64,000 nucleotides of DNA from Halolamina pelagica (GCF_001307315.1 NZ_LGUC01000001.1:1488001-1552000), one strand, 5' to 3'; shown: positions 1 through 10,383, numbered from the stretch's first letter. Translations and numbers: made by a program. Notes: generated by a model not told the origin, from the sequence alone.

Positions 1-810
1 CTTCGACGAGGAGTTCTACCAGCAGTACGACTACGCACAGCCGGACGCGCCGACCGGGCGTGGCCGTGCACGTGCGGTTGTCTGGGGCTTCCTCGACACG
101 GTTCCGGTCCACCGCGAACCGGTCGAGAGCCCGCGCCCCGACCTGGTCGAAGACTGGCCCGCCAACGGCCAGCAGACGAACTTCTACCGGCTCGACCAGA
201 ACAACGCGGCGGTCCAGGAGCGCGCGACTGCCGCGGCGAACGATCCCGGCGACGAGTCGGCGTTCAGCACGGTCATGACCACGGGCCGGCAGGTCGAACA
301 CCAGGGTGGGGGGCGGAGTCCCGCTCCAACGAGTACCTGGCTGACCTGCAGCCCCACATGTACGTGGAGATCCACCCGAACATGGCCGACGAGATGGGGA
401 TCGACGGCGGCGACCTCGTGGTCGTCTCCACCACCGACCGCGGGTCGGTGCTCGTCAAGGCTCGCATCACGCCGCGCCCCGGCCACGGCCCGGAGGAAGA
501 GGAGATCTTCCTGCCGTTCCACTGGGGCGGGATCGCGAAAGGGGAGAGCTTGCTCGAGAAGTACCCCGACGGCAACGAGCCGTTCGCCATCGGCGACTCG
601 GTGAACTTCATCACCTCGCGCGGGTACGACGTGGAGACCCAGATGCAAGAGACGAAGGCAGCGCTGGCGAAAGTCCGCCCGGCCACCCAGGAGCTCGTCG
701 ACGAGCTCAACATGGACGTGGACCTCGAGACGTTCACGTTCCCGCAGGACGAGGCCGGCTTCGGTCAGCAGAAGGATTTCGACACCCGCGACAACACGAC
801 GGTTCAGTAA
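1..810 (+). CDS. Formate dehydrogenase-like molybdopterin oxidoreductase, alpha subunit, C-terminal part (frameshifted)
   Basis: Only the last ~270 residues are in the window; the N-terminal Fe-S and most molybdopterin domains lie upstream. The visible part is the C-terminal molybdopterin-dinucleotide-binding (beta-barrel) domain of the DMSO reductase family, with the tract NMADEMGIDGGDLVVVSTTD followed by a WGGIAKGE-type loop. Assignment to formate dehydrogenase rests on the following genes: a four-cluster ferredoxin subunit and a cytochrome b subunit, as in FdnGHI. The true substrate is not proven. The frame changes at the six-G run 308-313; one extra G joins the two halves cleanly, so this is likely a sequencing deletion. 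Confidence 0.8.
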   Translation, partial: LRRGVLPAVRLRTAGRADRAWPCTCGCLGLPRHGSGPPRTGREPAPRPGRRLARQRPADELLPARPEQRGGPGARDCRGERSRRRVGVQHGHDHGPAGRTPGWGAESRSNEYLADLQPHMYVEIHPNMADEMGIDGGDLVVVSTTDRGSVLVKARITPRPGHGPEEEEIFLPFHWGGIAKGESLLEKYPDGNEPFAIGDSVNFITSRGYDVETQMQETKAALAKVRPATQELVDELNMDVDLETFTFPQDEAGFGQQKDFDTRDNTTVQ

Positions 811-811
811 A

Positions 812-1488
812 ATGTCCACAAACGAATCAAACACCGAAGTCATCGGCCAAGGGTGATGAGCACCGGCGACGACACGCGCATCTTCCCCGACGTGGCCGCG
901 TGTATCGACTGTGGCGGCTGTGTAGTCGCCTGTAACCGAACGTGGGACGTCCCCCGTGACGAACAGCGCATCAGCATCTCCACGATGCTGGAGGGCGAAG
1001 AGGGCGCCGAGGGACTCAACGCAAGCCCCTCCCAAGCGATGTCCCAGGGCGAGAACCCTGGCGAGACCAGCGTGCCGATGCAGTGTTACCACTGTGAGAA
1101 CGCGCCCTGCGTGACGGTCTGTCCGGTCGACGCCCTCGTCAAGAAGGACGACGGGTTCGTCGACGTTCGCGACGACGTCTGTATCGGCTGCCAGTACTGC
1201 CTCTCGGCCTGCCCGTTCGGCGCCCCGCAGTTCCCGGGCTCGAACGACGGCGCGGCGGAGATCTTCGGGACCGGCGGCACGATGGACAAGTGTACGATGT
1301 GTCAGGACCGCCAGGACGTCGGCAAGGGGCCGGCGTGTGCCGAGGAGTGTGCGACCGACGCCATCCTCGTGGGTACGTCCGACCAGATCGCTGACGAGCT
1401 CGACAAACGAGACTCCGGGACGTTCTTCAACGACGACGCGATGGAGATCGTCTTCGGTGCCGACGACGCGGAGGCGTTCGGCGTATGA
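812..1488 (+). CDS. Four-cluster 4Fe-4S ferredoxin subunit of the formate dehydrogenase-like complex (FdhB/FdnH type)
   Basis: Electron-transfer subunit that passes electrons from the molybdenum subunit to the membrane cytochrome. Four cysteine groups are visible: CIDCGGCVVAC, CYHCENAPCVTVCP, CIGCQYCLSACP and CTMC with a later CAEEC, enough for four 4Fe-4S clusters. A GTG/ATG at 853/856 could start the protein, but an ATG at 812 begins a 14-residue acidic leader (MSTNESNTEVIGQG) that runs into the main frame if one G is added to the GGG at 851-853. The upstream start therefore looks more natural. It follows the alpha subunit by one base and overlaps the next gene by 4 bases. Confidence 0.88.
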
Positions 1489-1880
1489 GCAACTCGACCA
1501 CAGAGAACGGCGTCAGCAGCTACTCGGGAACCATGATCGCGGTCAACGCCGTGATCGCCGTGGCGGTCGCACTCGGCGCGGTCTGGGTCGCCAACGGGTT
1601 CAACGTGTTCTACGAGCGGCTGGACCGCGTCTCGCCGACCGCCGACGGCGGCGGGATCGGGACGGCGTTCGCCCAGGGGAACGACATCGGGTGGCTCGTG
1701 TTCATGGTCGAAGCGATCCACGCGATCGACGTGCTGATGGGGCTGTTCATCCTCGTGCTGGTGTTCGTCCACTGGAGCGCGTTCCGTCGGCTCGCGGGTC
1801 GGATGCGCCAGCCCGGCGAATCCCGCGCGATGCCGGACGGCGGTGACACTGACACGGAGAACGGAGGTGACACCCAATGA
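1485..1880 (+). CDS. Small two-span membrane protein of the formate dehydrogenase-like operon
   Basis: 131 residues. One hydrophobic segment is at about residues 16-39 (MIAVNAVIAVAVALGAVWVA) and a second is at about 65-93 (WLVFMVEAIHAIDVLMGLFI), with a polar, acidic C-terminal tail. The start overlaps the stop of the ferredoxin subunit (ATGA), and the end overlaps the start of the cytochrome b gene by 4 bases. Translational coupling implies that it belongs to the complex. It does not match FdnI or any subunit I can name; an assembly or membrane-anchor role is inferred from position only. Confidence 0.75.
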   Translation: MSNSTTENGVSSYSGTMIAVNAVIAVAVALGAVWVANGFNVFYERLDRVSPTADGGGIGTAFAQGNDIGWLVFMVEAIHAIDVLMGLFILVLVFVHWSAFRRLAGRMRQPGESRAMPDGGDTDTENGGDTQ

Positions 1881-2860
1881 CGAATCTCGACCACGGGAAG
1901 TTCACGCGCATGACGACGGTGTTCCACTCGCTGCTCGCCATGGACGTGTTCTTCCTGTTCTTCACGGGGTACGCCATCATGTTCAACGACGAGCTCTGGT
2001 GGATGCTCACCCTGATGGGTGGCTCCGGCTCGGTCGCGGCGCTCCACCGCGTGTTCGGCGTCGGGCTGCTGGCGCTGATCACGTTCTGGGCGCTGATGAT
2101 GGTGACGACGGATACCGGCCGCTCGAACTTCAGTGAGGTGCTGCCGACGCCGGACGACGCGAAGGCGTTCGTGCAGGACATCCAGTTCGTGCTGGGCAAC
2201 GCCGAGGAGCGCCACCCCAACGCCCGCCAGTTCGCCGGCGGTACCGCCGACGAGATCCCGCTGTTGAGCTACGTCGGCAAGGGCGTGATCTTCATCTTCG
2301 CCGTGGAGCTGGCGCTGCTGACCCTCTCGGGGCTGCTGATCTGGAGTAAAACCGGGCTGATGCAGTACTTCGCCACGCAGACGGCGGCGATCGCGTTCGT
2401 CGTCTTCCACGGGCTGCTGGGCGTCGTGATGCTGATGGGGATCATGTTCCACATCTTCGAGCACGGCTTCCACCCGGCGTTCTTCCCGGTGGAGACGAAG
2501 GCGTTCATCCCGCGCTCGATGATCCCCGAACACCACGACGATGACGACGAGGGGACGGGCATTGAGCGGCTCCAGCTCTCCTCGGGCTGGGCGAGCGCGT
2601 CCAACCTCGCCGGCGCGGCGACGGTGATCGGCATCGTCAGCGTGCTGACTGCCAGCATCTACGACACCGGCTACCCGGTGTCGCTGGAACTGCTCGTCGG
2701 CGGCGGGCCGACGAACCTGCTGCTGACCGTCGGCGTCAACATCGGCATGCTCGTGCTGTTCTTCGGCATGGTGCTGTCGGTGTACGGCAACCTCGTCCGC
2801 ATCCGCTGGGAACAGCAGATGGCTCAGGAAGAGGGCGCCGAGGCCGAAGCCGCCGACTGA
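1877..2860 (+). CDS. Cytochrome b subunit of formate dehydrogenase (FdnI/FdoI type)
   Basis: 327 residues with at least four strongly hydrophobic stretches (about residues 14-35, 47-75, 136-165, 175-198) plus two extra C-terminal spans near 235-255 and 275-300. His residues in the spans (for example FHSLLAMDVFF, VVFHGLLGVVMLMGIMFHIF) fit bis-heme b coordination as in Ni-hydrogenase and formate dehydrogenase cytochromes. It should pass electrons from the 4Fe-4S subunit to quinone. It is the last gene of the operon. The two C-terminal spans after an acidic linker (HHDDDDEGTG) are longer than in the Escherichia coli protein, a family-level difference to note. Confidence 0.8.
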   Translation: MTNLDHGKFTRMTTVFHSLLAMDVFFLFFTGYAIMFNDELWWMLTLMGGSGSVAALHRVFGVGLLALITFWALMMVTTDTGRSNFSEVLPTPDDAKAFVQDIQFVLGNAEERHPNARQFAGGTADEIPLLSYVGKGVIFIFAVELALLTLSGLLIWSKTGLMQYFATQTAAIAFVVFHGLLGVVMLMGIMFHIFEHGFHPAFFPVETKAFIPRSMIPEHHDDDDEGTGIERLQLSSGWASASNLAGAATVIGIVSVLTASIYDTGYPVSLELLVGGGPTNLLLTVGVNIGMLVLFFGMVLSVYGNLVRIRWEQQMAQEEGAEAEAAD

Positions 2861-2942
2861 GGCGGTTCCTCCTCCTTTCGGCTTCACAGTTGCCAGCGGC
2901 GCGGCTGGCTCGTGAGTTGACGCGAAGAATCAGCGGTCGACG

Positions 2943-3341
2943 TTACGAGATCAGTTCCGCGCTCTCAGTCGACAGTTCGACGGTCACGTCCTCGGTCGCG
3001 TGCTGCTGGATCTGGTCGATGTTTCGCGTGAGCACCTCGAGCACGTCCTCGGGCTCGGGGTAGACCAGCATGTTGCCGTCGTCGTCTTCCATCACCAGCT
3101 GGGTGTCGGAGAGCTGGATCTGGCCGTCCTCGATCGAGGCGACGATCGCCGGCAGCGCCTCGGAGCCGCCGGGTTCTCCCTCCTTCACCTTGGTAATGTA
3201 GAGACTGTCCATCCCGATCAGGTCCTTGTACTCCCGGACCCGCTCGGCACAGTTGACCATGTCTCGGGTTACCGCCGTCTTCTCGGGGTTCCCGTGTTCG
3301 CCCTCGTAGCAGTGTTTACAGACCCGCAGTTCCATCCGCAT
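2943..3341 (-). CDS. Uncharacterised acidic protein with N-terminal CxxC motif
   Basis: 132 residues, no membrane span. The N-terminus has CKHCYEGEHG and a further Cys near residue 31 (VNCAER), which could bind metal. The rest is a soluble acidic alpha/beta domain. It lies convergent to the cytochrome b gene with an 82-base gap. I do not recognise the family. A role linked to the formate dehydrogenase-like operon is possible from position but unsupported otherwise. The start at 3341 is preceded by no obvious alternative. Confidence 0.65.
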   Translation of the reverse strand: MRMELRVCKHCYEGEHGNPEKTAVTRDMVNCAERVREYKDLIGMDSLYITKVKEGEPGGSEALPAIVASIEDGQIQLSDTQLVMEDDDGNMLVYPEPEDVLEVLTRNIDQIQQHATEDVTVELSTESAELIS

Positions 3342-3435
3342 ACCCCGGCGTGGGGATGGGGGCGGATATAGCTGTTCACCTCGGCCGATCGTTCCCGGTC
3401 CGGGGAATTATGGTGGCTGGGATGCAACGGGGAGT

Positions 3436-3615
3436 ATGGCGAGTGAGTTACTCAACATGGCCTACGCGTGGGCGGGTGTCGTCGTCGCTGTCGGCGGCGT
3501 GTTCGCCACGATGACGGTCACGGACGGTCCCGAGGAGAGCAACGTAGCGTCTGGCGTCACGGCGATCGCCGTCGCGGTGTTCAGCATCGCGCTAGTCGCC
3601 TCGCTGACGCTCTAA
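3436..3615 (+). CDS. Small two-span membrane protein, 59 residues
   Basis: ATG at 3436 to TAA at 3615. Two hydrophobic spans (about residues 9-29, AYAWAGVVVAVGGVFA, and 40-58) are separated by a short polar acidic loop (TDGPEESNVA). Codon third positions are GC-rich as in neighbours, supporting a real gene. No function is recognised. It stands alone between two minus-strand genes. Confidence 0.6.
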   Translation: MASELLNMAYAWAGVVVAVGGVFATMTVTDGPEESNVASGVTAIAVAVFSIALVASLTL

Positions 3616-3691
3616 CCCGGGGCCTGTTCTCCCGATCACACCGACGTTCGGAAGCGCCAGCGCCGAGCCGAGCCACCCCGCCCCGCGGCCC

Positions 3692-6600
3692 TTACTGCTG
3701 ACAGTCCCAGCGGCGGTCCGCGAGTCGATCCAGCCGCTCGCGGACGGTCGCTTCGCCCGCCGTGACGACGGTTGTCTCCTGGTGGGCGCCGACGGTCGTG
3801 ACCGTCGCCGTCACGGCCGACCCCTCCTGGCGCTCAAGCAGCCACGCGTACGTCGCCGCCTGCAGTTCGTAGCGCGCCCGAAGGTCGGGTTCGGGCGGCC
3901 GCAGGCCGATCTTGAGTTCGTCGACGTGCCACTCGCCGTCCCGGTCGATCGAGACCACGTCGGCACGCCCGCCGACTTCGACGGCCAGTCCGGCCACGCG
4001 CACGACCGCGTCGAGTGGCTCCTCCACGTATCGCTGCCGGCTCGCGATCAATCGGTCGTACACGTCCGTCGCCGCCAGCTGTGGGCAGAGCGTCCCCTCG
4101 ACGTAGCGCCGTAGCTGCTCGCGCTCCTCGCGTGCGACGCCCTGGGCGTGCTCGCGAACCGCGCGGTCGAGTGCGCCGGGGAGTGGCCCTGCGCAGTCCC
4201 GGAGCGTGCCGGGGTCGACGCCCGCCGAGATCGCGGTCGCGAACACGCTGTGAGCCACGTCCCCGACGACCTCCGGGCCCATGGTCTCGAAGGGGAGCGG
4301 CACCGTGACGCCGTCCTGCTCGGCGTGCAGCGCCTGGCCGCTGAGGTGGGCGAGCACGCCGGATTCCGGCGCTGCCGACAGTTCGTACACCGTGTTCGGG
4401 TTGACGAACCGTGGCGTCCAGCCACGAGCGTCCAGCGGTTCCGGGCCGGCGACCGCCGCGGGCTCGCTGGCCGGATCGTCGATCGATTCGGGCGAGTCGC
4501 CGGCCGCGCGGTGGACGGCGACCGTCAGCGGGTCGTGATCACCGGGGGTGTCGACGGTGTACTCGTCGGGACGATCGGCGTCGAACGCGAGCGCCTCCCG
4601 GAGCGTGTCGACCCAGCGATCCCGTGGCGTCGGCGCCGAGCGCCGGCCGGGAAGCGGGAGCAGGAGGTGATCCCGCGCCCGCGAGAGCGCGACGTACAGC
4701 AGGCGCCAGCGCTCGGCGCGTGCGGCCGCGACCGGGCCGCGAAGCGGCGGTGGGCCGGCAACTCTGGGCGAATCACCCTCGACCCAGCGCTCGCTCGCCC
4801 AGCGAAGGCCGGCATCCCCGTCACCGGGCGAGGCGTCAGGGTCGTGCGGACCGCCCGCCAGGACGGTCCCCCGAGATCGGGGTAGTCGTCGCCGGTGTCG
4901 ACGGCCGGCGGCGCGAGCGCGACGTGGCGGCCGTGCGCGACGAACTGGTCGAGATAGGCGCCGTAGCGACCCAGCCCGGTTCCCAGATCCGCGACCGCGA
5001 CCACGTCGTCCTCGTCGCCTTTGGCGCCGTGGATCGTGCGGAACGTCACGTCGGCTGCTGCGGCGGTCGGGAGGCTGGGGCCGCTTTTCGGGTTCCGGCG
5101 CGCGTGACCCAGCGCCGCGGCGAGTTCGGACAGCGAGAACGTCCGGTCGCCCTCCCAGTCCTCGACGACGCCGACCAGGCGGTCGAGCACGGCCGCGTCG
5201 CCGACCGCCGTGGCGCTCTGGTCCAGCGGATCCGTCGCGAGCGAGAGCGTCTCGATCACGTCGCTCACCACGGCGGCCCCGCGCTGGCGAGGTGGTCGGC
5301 GCGGCGACGCGCGAGATCGGCGAGACCGTCGACGACTGCCGCGTCGGCCCCCCGCATCGAGCCGGCGTCGGCGACGGCGGTGATCGACCAGTCCGCGCGC
5401 ATGAGCTTGTCGACCAGCCCCGTCACGGGCAGGTCGTCGTCGTTGACCAACTCGAGTGTCGCCTCCTGGGTCGTCGGCGCGCGTAGCCAGTCGACCACCG
5501 CACAGACGGCGCCGACGAGCGGGTGATCGAACAGCGCGCGGCTGGTGTCCCGGACCGACAGCCCGGCGTCGGCGAAGGCGTCGACGTAGGTGTCCATGTG
5601 GGTCCGGCGATGGAACAGCACCGTCACGCCGGGCTTCTCGCCGTCCTCGCGCTCGAAGCGCCCCGACTCCAGCCCCGTCGCGATGCAGTCGGCCAGCGCC
5701 TCGGCCTCTCCCACCCCCTCGGCGGGATCGACCCACGTCGGCGACCCCGGGCGGCCGTGCTCGGGGAACGCAGCGACGTGAACGCTCGGCCCCGGTGTCG
5801 GCGCTCGAACCGCCGAGAGCGGTTCGTACTCGTCGATCTCTCGCCCGGCGGCCGCGGCGTCGGCGGCGCCGCGGGTGGGGTCCGTGAACACCGGCTCGAA
5901 GACGGTGTCGAGGGCGGCCGTGATCGCCGGGCGGGAGCGGTACGTCCGGGTGGCGCTCCGCCGTTCGTGTGTCTCCCAGTCGATGCCGAAGTAGCGCCCC
6001 GCAGTCGCCGCGGTGTCGAACAGGCTCGGCTGTGCGTTGCGCCACGCGTAGATACACTGCTCGCGGTCGCCGACCAGCAGGACGCGGGTGTCGGCGTTCA
6101 CGAGCGGCGCGAGCGCGTCGTGCTGTGCCCGCGACACGTCCTGGGCCTCGTCGACGATCACCGTGGACAGCCGGCCCCGCCAGCGCGCTCGCAGGCGGTC
6201 ACGGAACGAGCTCCGGTACGCCTCGCGCTCGAAGAACGTCGCGATCCAGTGCGCCACGTCGACGTGCGCGAGGACGCCGGCAGCGCGACAGGCGTCGTCG
6301 TACGCGTCGAGGTAGACCGGTAGCACCGTACAGAGAGCGTCGACGCTCTCGCTCCAGCGATCGTGACAGTTGGCGTCGGCGTCGACGACAGGGTCCGCGT
6401 CGCCCGTGGCGTCGGCCTCCAGCGCTCGTTCGACCGCCGCGCGCTCCTCGGCACCGAAGAAGCGCTCCGTGTCGCGTAGCACCTCGGCCATCGACGCCGG
6501 TGGCCCGTCTGGGTAGGTGCCCGAGACGACCGCGTCGAGTCGCTCGCGCAGATCGGCGACCGAGAGCCGGCGCTCGCGACAGGCGCTGCGGGCGGCCGCC

Positions 6601-7199
6601 AACAGATCGGCGGTGTCGGCGTCGTACCGGCCGCCGGGGTAGCCGTCGTCCAGCGTCTCCAGTGCCGTCGAAACCGTGGGGTCGGCTCGCACTGCTTCGA
6701 GCGCGTCGCCGTGTACCCGTGCGAGTCCGGCGCTGTCGCCGACTTCCGGCACTTCGTCGAACCCGACCTCACCGGCGACCGCCTCGAAAACCGCGCCGAG
6801 CACGCTGTCGATAGTCCCGACCCGGTCGCTCCCACGGAGGGTTGCACCCAGTTCGGCCGCGGTCTCGGCGGTTACCTCCACCGGCGCCTGGGGATCGTCG
6901 GCGAACCCGCGGAGGGCCCGTTCGACGCCGGGGAGGATGCTCGCAGCGTCGTCCCGGGAGAACGAGGTGAGACAGAGCGTCTCCGTGGGGCTGTCGACGC
7001 CGCCCCGTGATTTCCGTGCGAGGTCCTCCGCAGCGATGCTGTCGGCGGTCACCGATTTGCCGGCGCCGGGGCCGCAGTCGAGCACGAACAGCCCCGACTC
7101 GGCGGCGAAGAAGGCGTCGCGGATCTCGGCCTGGGCGCCTTCGAGGCGCCGGTAGCCGTCGGTGTTCGCTTCCACACCCGCCGACTCTTTATCAGTCAT
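3692..7199 (-). CDS. AddA/RecB-like UvrD-family helicase fused to PD-(D/E)XK nuclease (two frameshifts)
   Basis: About 1169 residues after repair. The N-terminal superfamily 1 helicase shows Walker A GPGAGKS at residues 43-49, motif II DEAQD near 350, a GDREQCIYAWR motif soon after, motif V TIHGAKGDEDDVV near 730 and motif VI LLYVALSRARDH near 835. The last ~230 residues form a RecB/Cas4-type nuclease (GGRADVV, DELKIG, QAATYAWLL). This layout is that of a dsDNA-end-processing helicase-nuclease. Frame breaks at C runs 5277-5280 and 4869-4873 are each cured by one base. The start codon overlaps the stop of the upstream gene (ATGA), so the two are translated together. Confidence 0.82.
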
Positions 7200-9223
7200 C
7201 GCGCAGCACCCCCGGTGGCGGCGAGCGCGTCCGGGAGCGCACCCGTCGCCAGCAGCGACTGCACCGCCGACTCGTCGACCGTGCGGGTCGGCACGTCCGC
7301 AAGCAGCGGCGAGCGCTCTCGCGTGGTCCCCTCGCGGTCGCGGCGGTAGCGCGTGCAGGCCAGCGTCTCGCTCGCGGCGCCGAGGCCGCTGGCGAGATGG
7401 TCGACCTCGCGGGCGGCGGTCCACCGGCCGGGGACCGCCAGCCGACCAGCGGCGGCGCTGTCGCCCGCGACGACCGCCTGCCGGAGCGCGTCGGGGAACA
7501 CGCTCTCTACGCGACGCGGCCAGACACCGTCGACGAGGCCGACGGCGACGACGTGCGGCGCTTCGCGGAGCCACGCGTCCGTCGCGTCGATCACGTCCAC
7601 GGCGGCGGCGTTGGCGTGCTCCCGGCGGCCGGGTCGGGTGGTGACCACGCGCTCGGCCAGGTCGGCGACGGCCAGCCACGATCGCGGCACGTCGCCGGTG
7701 TCGAGCCACTCCTGATACTTCGCACGGGTGTCGGTGAGGAGCTCTTCGAGCCGCGAGAGCGCCCGGGCGTACCGCGAGGTCCGAGCTAGATCGGCCGCGT
7801 CGGCCTCGAACACGGTCGGGAGCGTGACCTCCCGACCAGCTTCGACCAGCGGCCGGAACGTCCGGTGGAGCGCGGCGGGCTCGGGAGTGTCGGGCTGTTC
7901 CCGAGCCCAGTCGATGAGCTTCCGAAGCGAGGCCGAGTCCGCCGGGGCGATCTCCGCCTCGTCGACGGCCGTCGCGAGGCGACCGTCCCACTCGGCCAGA
8001 CTGAGTGCCGGGGAGTCGCTCTCGCTGACGGCCGACAGGCCCGCCCGCAGATCGCCGACGTTGTCGGTGGCGAGTGGCCACGCCGTGGCGTCGTCACCGG
8101 CCGCAGGCGGCACCCAGTGGAACTCGATCGGTGCGAGCAGTTCGTCGAGCGTGGGTTCGTCTGTCCCGAGGAGCCCACAAACCGAGGCAAACTGCCGGTA
8201 GGGGACCGTCTGTTCGACGGGGAGCTGAGCCCAGACCGCGAGCTTCACCTCGTGGCGGGCCGCGGCGCGCGTGAGCGATCGCTCGTACTCGGCTGCGTCG
8301 CGGGCGACGACCAGCACGTCGCTCGGCGACGCGCCGTTGCGGAGGTGGGCGGCGACGAGCGCCGCTGCGAGCCGCGCTTCTTCCTCGGGCGTGTCCGCGA
8401 CGAGTTCCGCGCTCGTGAGAACCGGCGAGGGCTGGCTCTCCTCGAACGTGACCGGCTCCTCGAACCGGTTCGGCAGTCGTTCGACGATCGACGGGCCGGT
8501 ACCCGGGCGGAGCGAGAGCGTCACTTCGACGCCGGCCGGGGCCACGGCGCCGATCAGCTCGGAGAGCGGGGCATCGACGACGCTCACGCCCGCCACGGAG
8601 AGCCGATCAGTCGCGGGGAACGCCTCGCGCCAGAGCGCCGGCCGGTCGCGGAGCGCGTCGGCGGCGGCCGGGAGCAGCGCCTCCCGGGAGTGAACCGACC
8701 CAGCGCGGTCGACGAGTCCTCGCTCCAGGGCGCGAACGCCCGCGAGGACGTCCTTTGTGTCACGTCCTGCGACGGTGGGGAGCTCGTCGGCGACTGCTGC
8801 AAGCGCATCGAGTCGCTGCTCGTCCCAGCCGGTCATCTCGCCGACACGGCTGTGAGCCGCCGCGATCGTCTCGGCACGCGCGGGCAGATCACTCCCGAAC
8901 GCGGCGCGAAGTCGGTCGTTCGCCTCGGTGTCGCGGCGGAGGATCGCCTCCACGTGTTTGAGCCGGTCGATGCGGTCGATCGTCTCGCTCGGGTCGGCCG
9001 CGGCGTCGAGGAGTTGGGCGGCGATCGCGGTCGCGTCGGTGAGCCGAAGGCTGCTTCGTGGGCTGGCACGCTCGGCCAGTCGCCGCTTCAGGTTCCGGCG
9101 GTGGAGTCGTTCGGGGGTGACGACGAACTCGGTGGGCTCGGGGGCCCGGCCCGCCCGATCAAGCAGTTCGCCGGGGTCGCCGACGACCGCTCGGACGGAG
9201 CCGGGGGCGCTGGTCTCGGTCAT
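7196..9223 (-). CDS. AddB/RecC-like partner of the helicase-nuclease
   Basis: 675 residues, no Walker A motif seen. The N-terminus reads FVVTPERLHRRNLKRRLAER, and the middle part has HLRNGASPSDVLVVARD, which resembles the inactive-helicase scaffold of AddB/RecC proteins (NGxxxDDIxVVxRD-like tract before the 2A domain). I see neither a C-terminal nuclease nor a four-Cys Fe-S cluster of the type found in bacterial AddB. It is the first gene of a two-gene unit with the helicase-nuclease, with stop and start overlapping. The assignment as AddB/RecC-like comes from size, context and weak motif likeness. Transcribed divergently from the asparaginase gene. Confidence 0.65.
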   Translation of the reverse strand: MTETSAPGSVRAVVGDPGELLDRAGRAPEPTEFVVTPERLHRRNLKRRLAERASPRSSLRLTDATAIAAQLLDAAADPSETIDRIDRLKHVEAILRRDTEANDRLRAAFGSDLPARAETIAAAHSRVGEMTGWDEQRLDALAAVADELPTVAGRDTKDVLAGVRALERGLVDRAGSVHSREALLPAAADALRDRPALWREAFPATDRLSVAGVSVVDAPLSELIGAVAPAGVEVTLSLRPGTGPSIVERLPNRFEEPVTFEESQPSPVLTSAELVADTPEEEARLAAALVAAHLRNGASPSDVLVVARDAAEYERSLTRAAARHEVKLAVWAQLPVEQTVPYRQFASVCGLLGTDEPTLDELLAPIEFHWVPPAAGDDATAWPLATDNVGDLRAGLSAVSESDSPALSLAEWDGRLATAVDEAEIAPADSASLRKLIDWAREQPDTPEPAALHRTFRPLVEAGREVTLPTVFEADAADLARTSRYARALSRLEELLTDTRAKYQEWLDTGDVPRSWLAVADLAERVVTTRPGRREHANAAAVDVIDATDAWLREAPHVVAVGLVDGVWPRRVESVFPDALRQAVVAGDSAAAGRLAVPGRWTAAREVDHLASGLGAASETLACTRYRRDREGTTRERSPLLADVPTRTVDESAVQSLLATGALPDALAATGGAAR

Positions 9224-9352
9224 GCGGGAGAGATAGCTTCGAGGTGGCTCCCGACGGGTAAGAATCCGTGGGACGTGTCGGGCGCGCAAGGAGATAGCGG
9301 AAAGGTTCGCCGGCATCCGGCGGTGTATCGCTCGTCGGCGTGGGGTTCGACC

Positions 9353-10345
9353 ATGGAGATCACGGTACTGAGCACGGGTGGCACGATCGCCAGCACGGGC
9401 GGCGACGACGGGAAGACGCCGACGAAAGGTGGCGAGGACCTGATCGACGCCGTCCCCGGACTCGGGGAACTGGCGTCGTTCACCGTCCAGCAGGTCGCGA
9501 GCGTCTCGGGGTTCGACGTAACGTGGGAGCGTGCGACGGCGCTCCGAGCCGCGGCCAGGCGCGCTGCCGACGAGTCCGACGGGATCGTCGTCACCCACGG
9601 GACGGACACGATGGCGGAGTCGGCGTACCTGCTCGACCTGACGACCGACCTCGACGTGCCGGTCGCGTTCACCGGCGCCCAGCGACCGTTCGATCAGGTG
9701 GGGACTGACGGCCCGCCGAACCTGCTCGGGGCGGTCCGGACGGTCACCCACGACCGCGTCGACTCGGGCACGTATCTCGTCTTCGACGACGAGGTGCACG
9801 CAGCCCGAGACGTGGTGAAGTCCCACACCAGCGCGCTCTCGACGTTCCGGTCGCCCGAGCGTGGCCCAGTGGGCGAGTTCACGCCGGAGGGGCTCAGACT
9901 GTTCCGGGAGCCCCGGAGCTACGCGGCAGCGACAGCGTCCGTCGACGAGGTGGCGGCCGAAATCCCGCTGCTCACGTCCGGGCTCGGGGTCGACGGCGAC
10001 GCGCTCCGTCGGGTCGTCGGCCTCGCCGACGGTCCGGCCGTCGACGGCGTCGTCGTCGCCGGGACAGGGCTCGGCAACACGACCGGCGCAGTCTGTCGCG
10101 CGATCGCCGCGGTCCGCGAGGCCGGGGTGCCGGTCGTGATCGCCTCACGCTGCCACGAAGGGGCGACGGCGCCGCTGTACGGCGGCGACGGCGGTGGCAC
10201 GACGCTCGAGGAGTTCGGGGTGCTGTGGGCCGGCGATCTCCCGGCCTGGAAAGCCCGGATCAAACTCGCCGTCGCGCTGGCGGTCGGCGACGGCGGCGTC
10301 GACGAAGCGTTCTTCGAGCGCGGCCTTTGGGAACCCGAACGCTGA
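9353..10345 (+). CDS. L-asparaginase (type I/II fold)
   Basis: 330 residues. Hydrolyses asparagine to aspartate and ammonia. Both catalytic Thr motifs are visible: STGGTIAS at residues 7-14 and THGTDTMAESAY near residues 83-94. The length matches archaeal and bacterial asparaginases. The ATG at 9353 gives MEITVLSTGGTI directly, the standard N-terminus. A 130-base gap separates it from the divergent AddB-like gene and should hold both promoters. No signal peptide, so cytoplasmic. Confidence 0.93.
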   Translation: MEITVLSTGGTIASTGGDDGKTPTKGGEDLIDAVPGLGELASFTVQQVASVSGFDVTWERATALRAAARRAADESDGIVVTHGTDTMAESAYLLDLTTDLDVPVAFTGAQRPFDQVGTDGPPNLLGAVRTVTHDRVDSGTYLVFDDEVHAARDVVKSHTSALSTFRSPERGPVGEFTPEGLRLFREPRSYAAATASVDEVAAEIPLLTSGLGVDGDALRRVVGLADGPAVDGVVVAGTGLGNTTGAVCRAIAAVREAGVPVVIASRCHEGATAPLYGGDGGGTTLEEFGVLWAGDLPAWKARIKLAVALAVGDGGVDEAFFERGLWEPER

Positions 10346-10383
10346 GAACCGGGCGCGGAAAATGAGGGCGGCGGTGAACGGCT

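Noticed and set aside
1610-2887. Long open frame on the minus strand opposite the formate dehydrogenase cytochrome gene
   Set aside because: Antisense shadow caused by high GC; composition is Arg/His/Glu-rich low-complexity and no family is seen, while the plus-strand genes are clear.
7865-9340. Plus-strand extension ahead of asparaginase (hundreds of codons)
   Set aside because: Antisense to the AddB-like gene; asparaginase has its own ATG at 9353 with the standard N-terminus.
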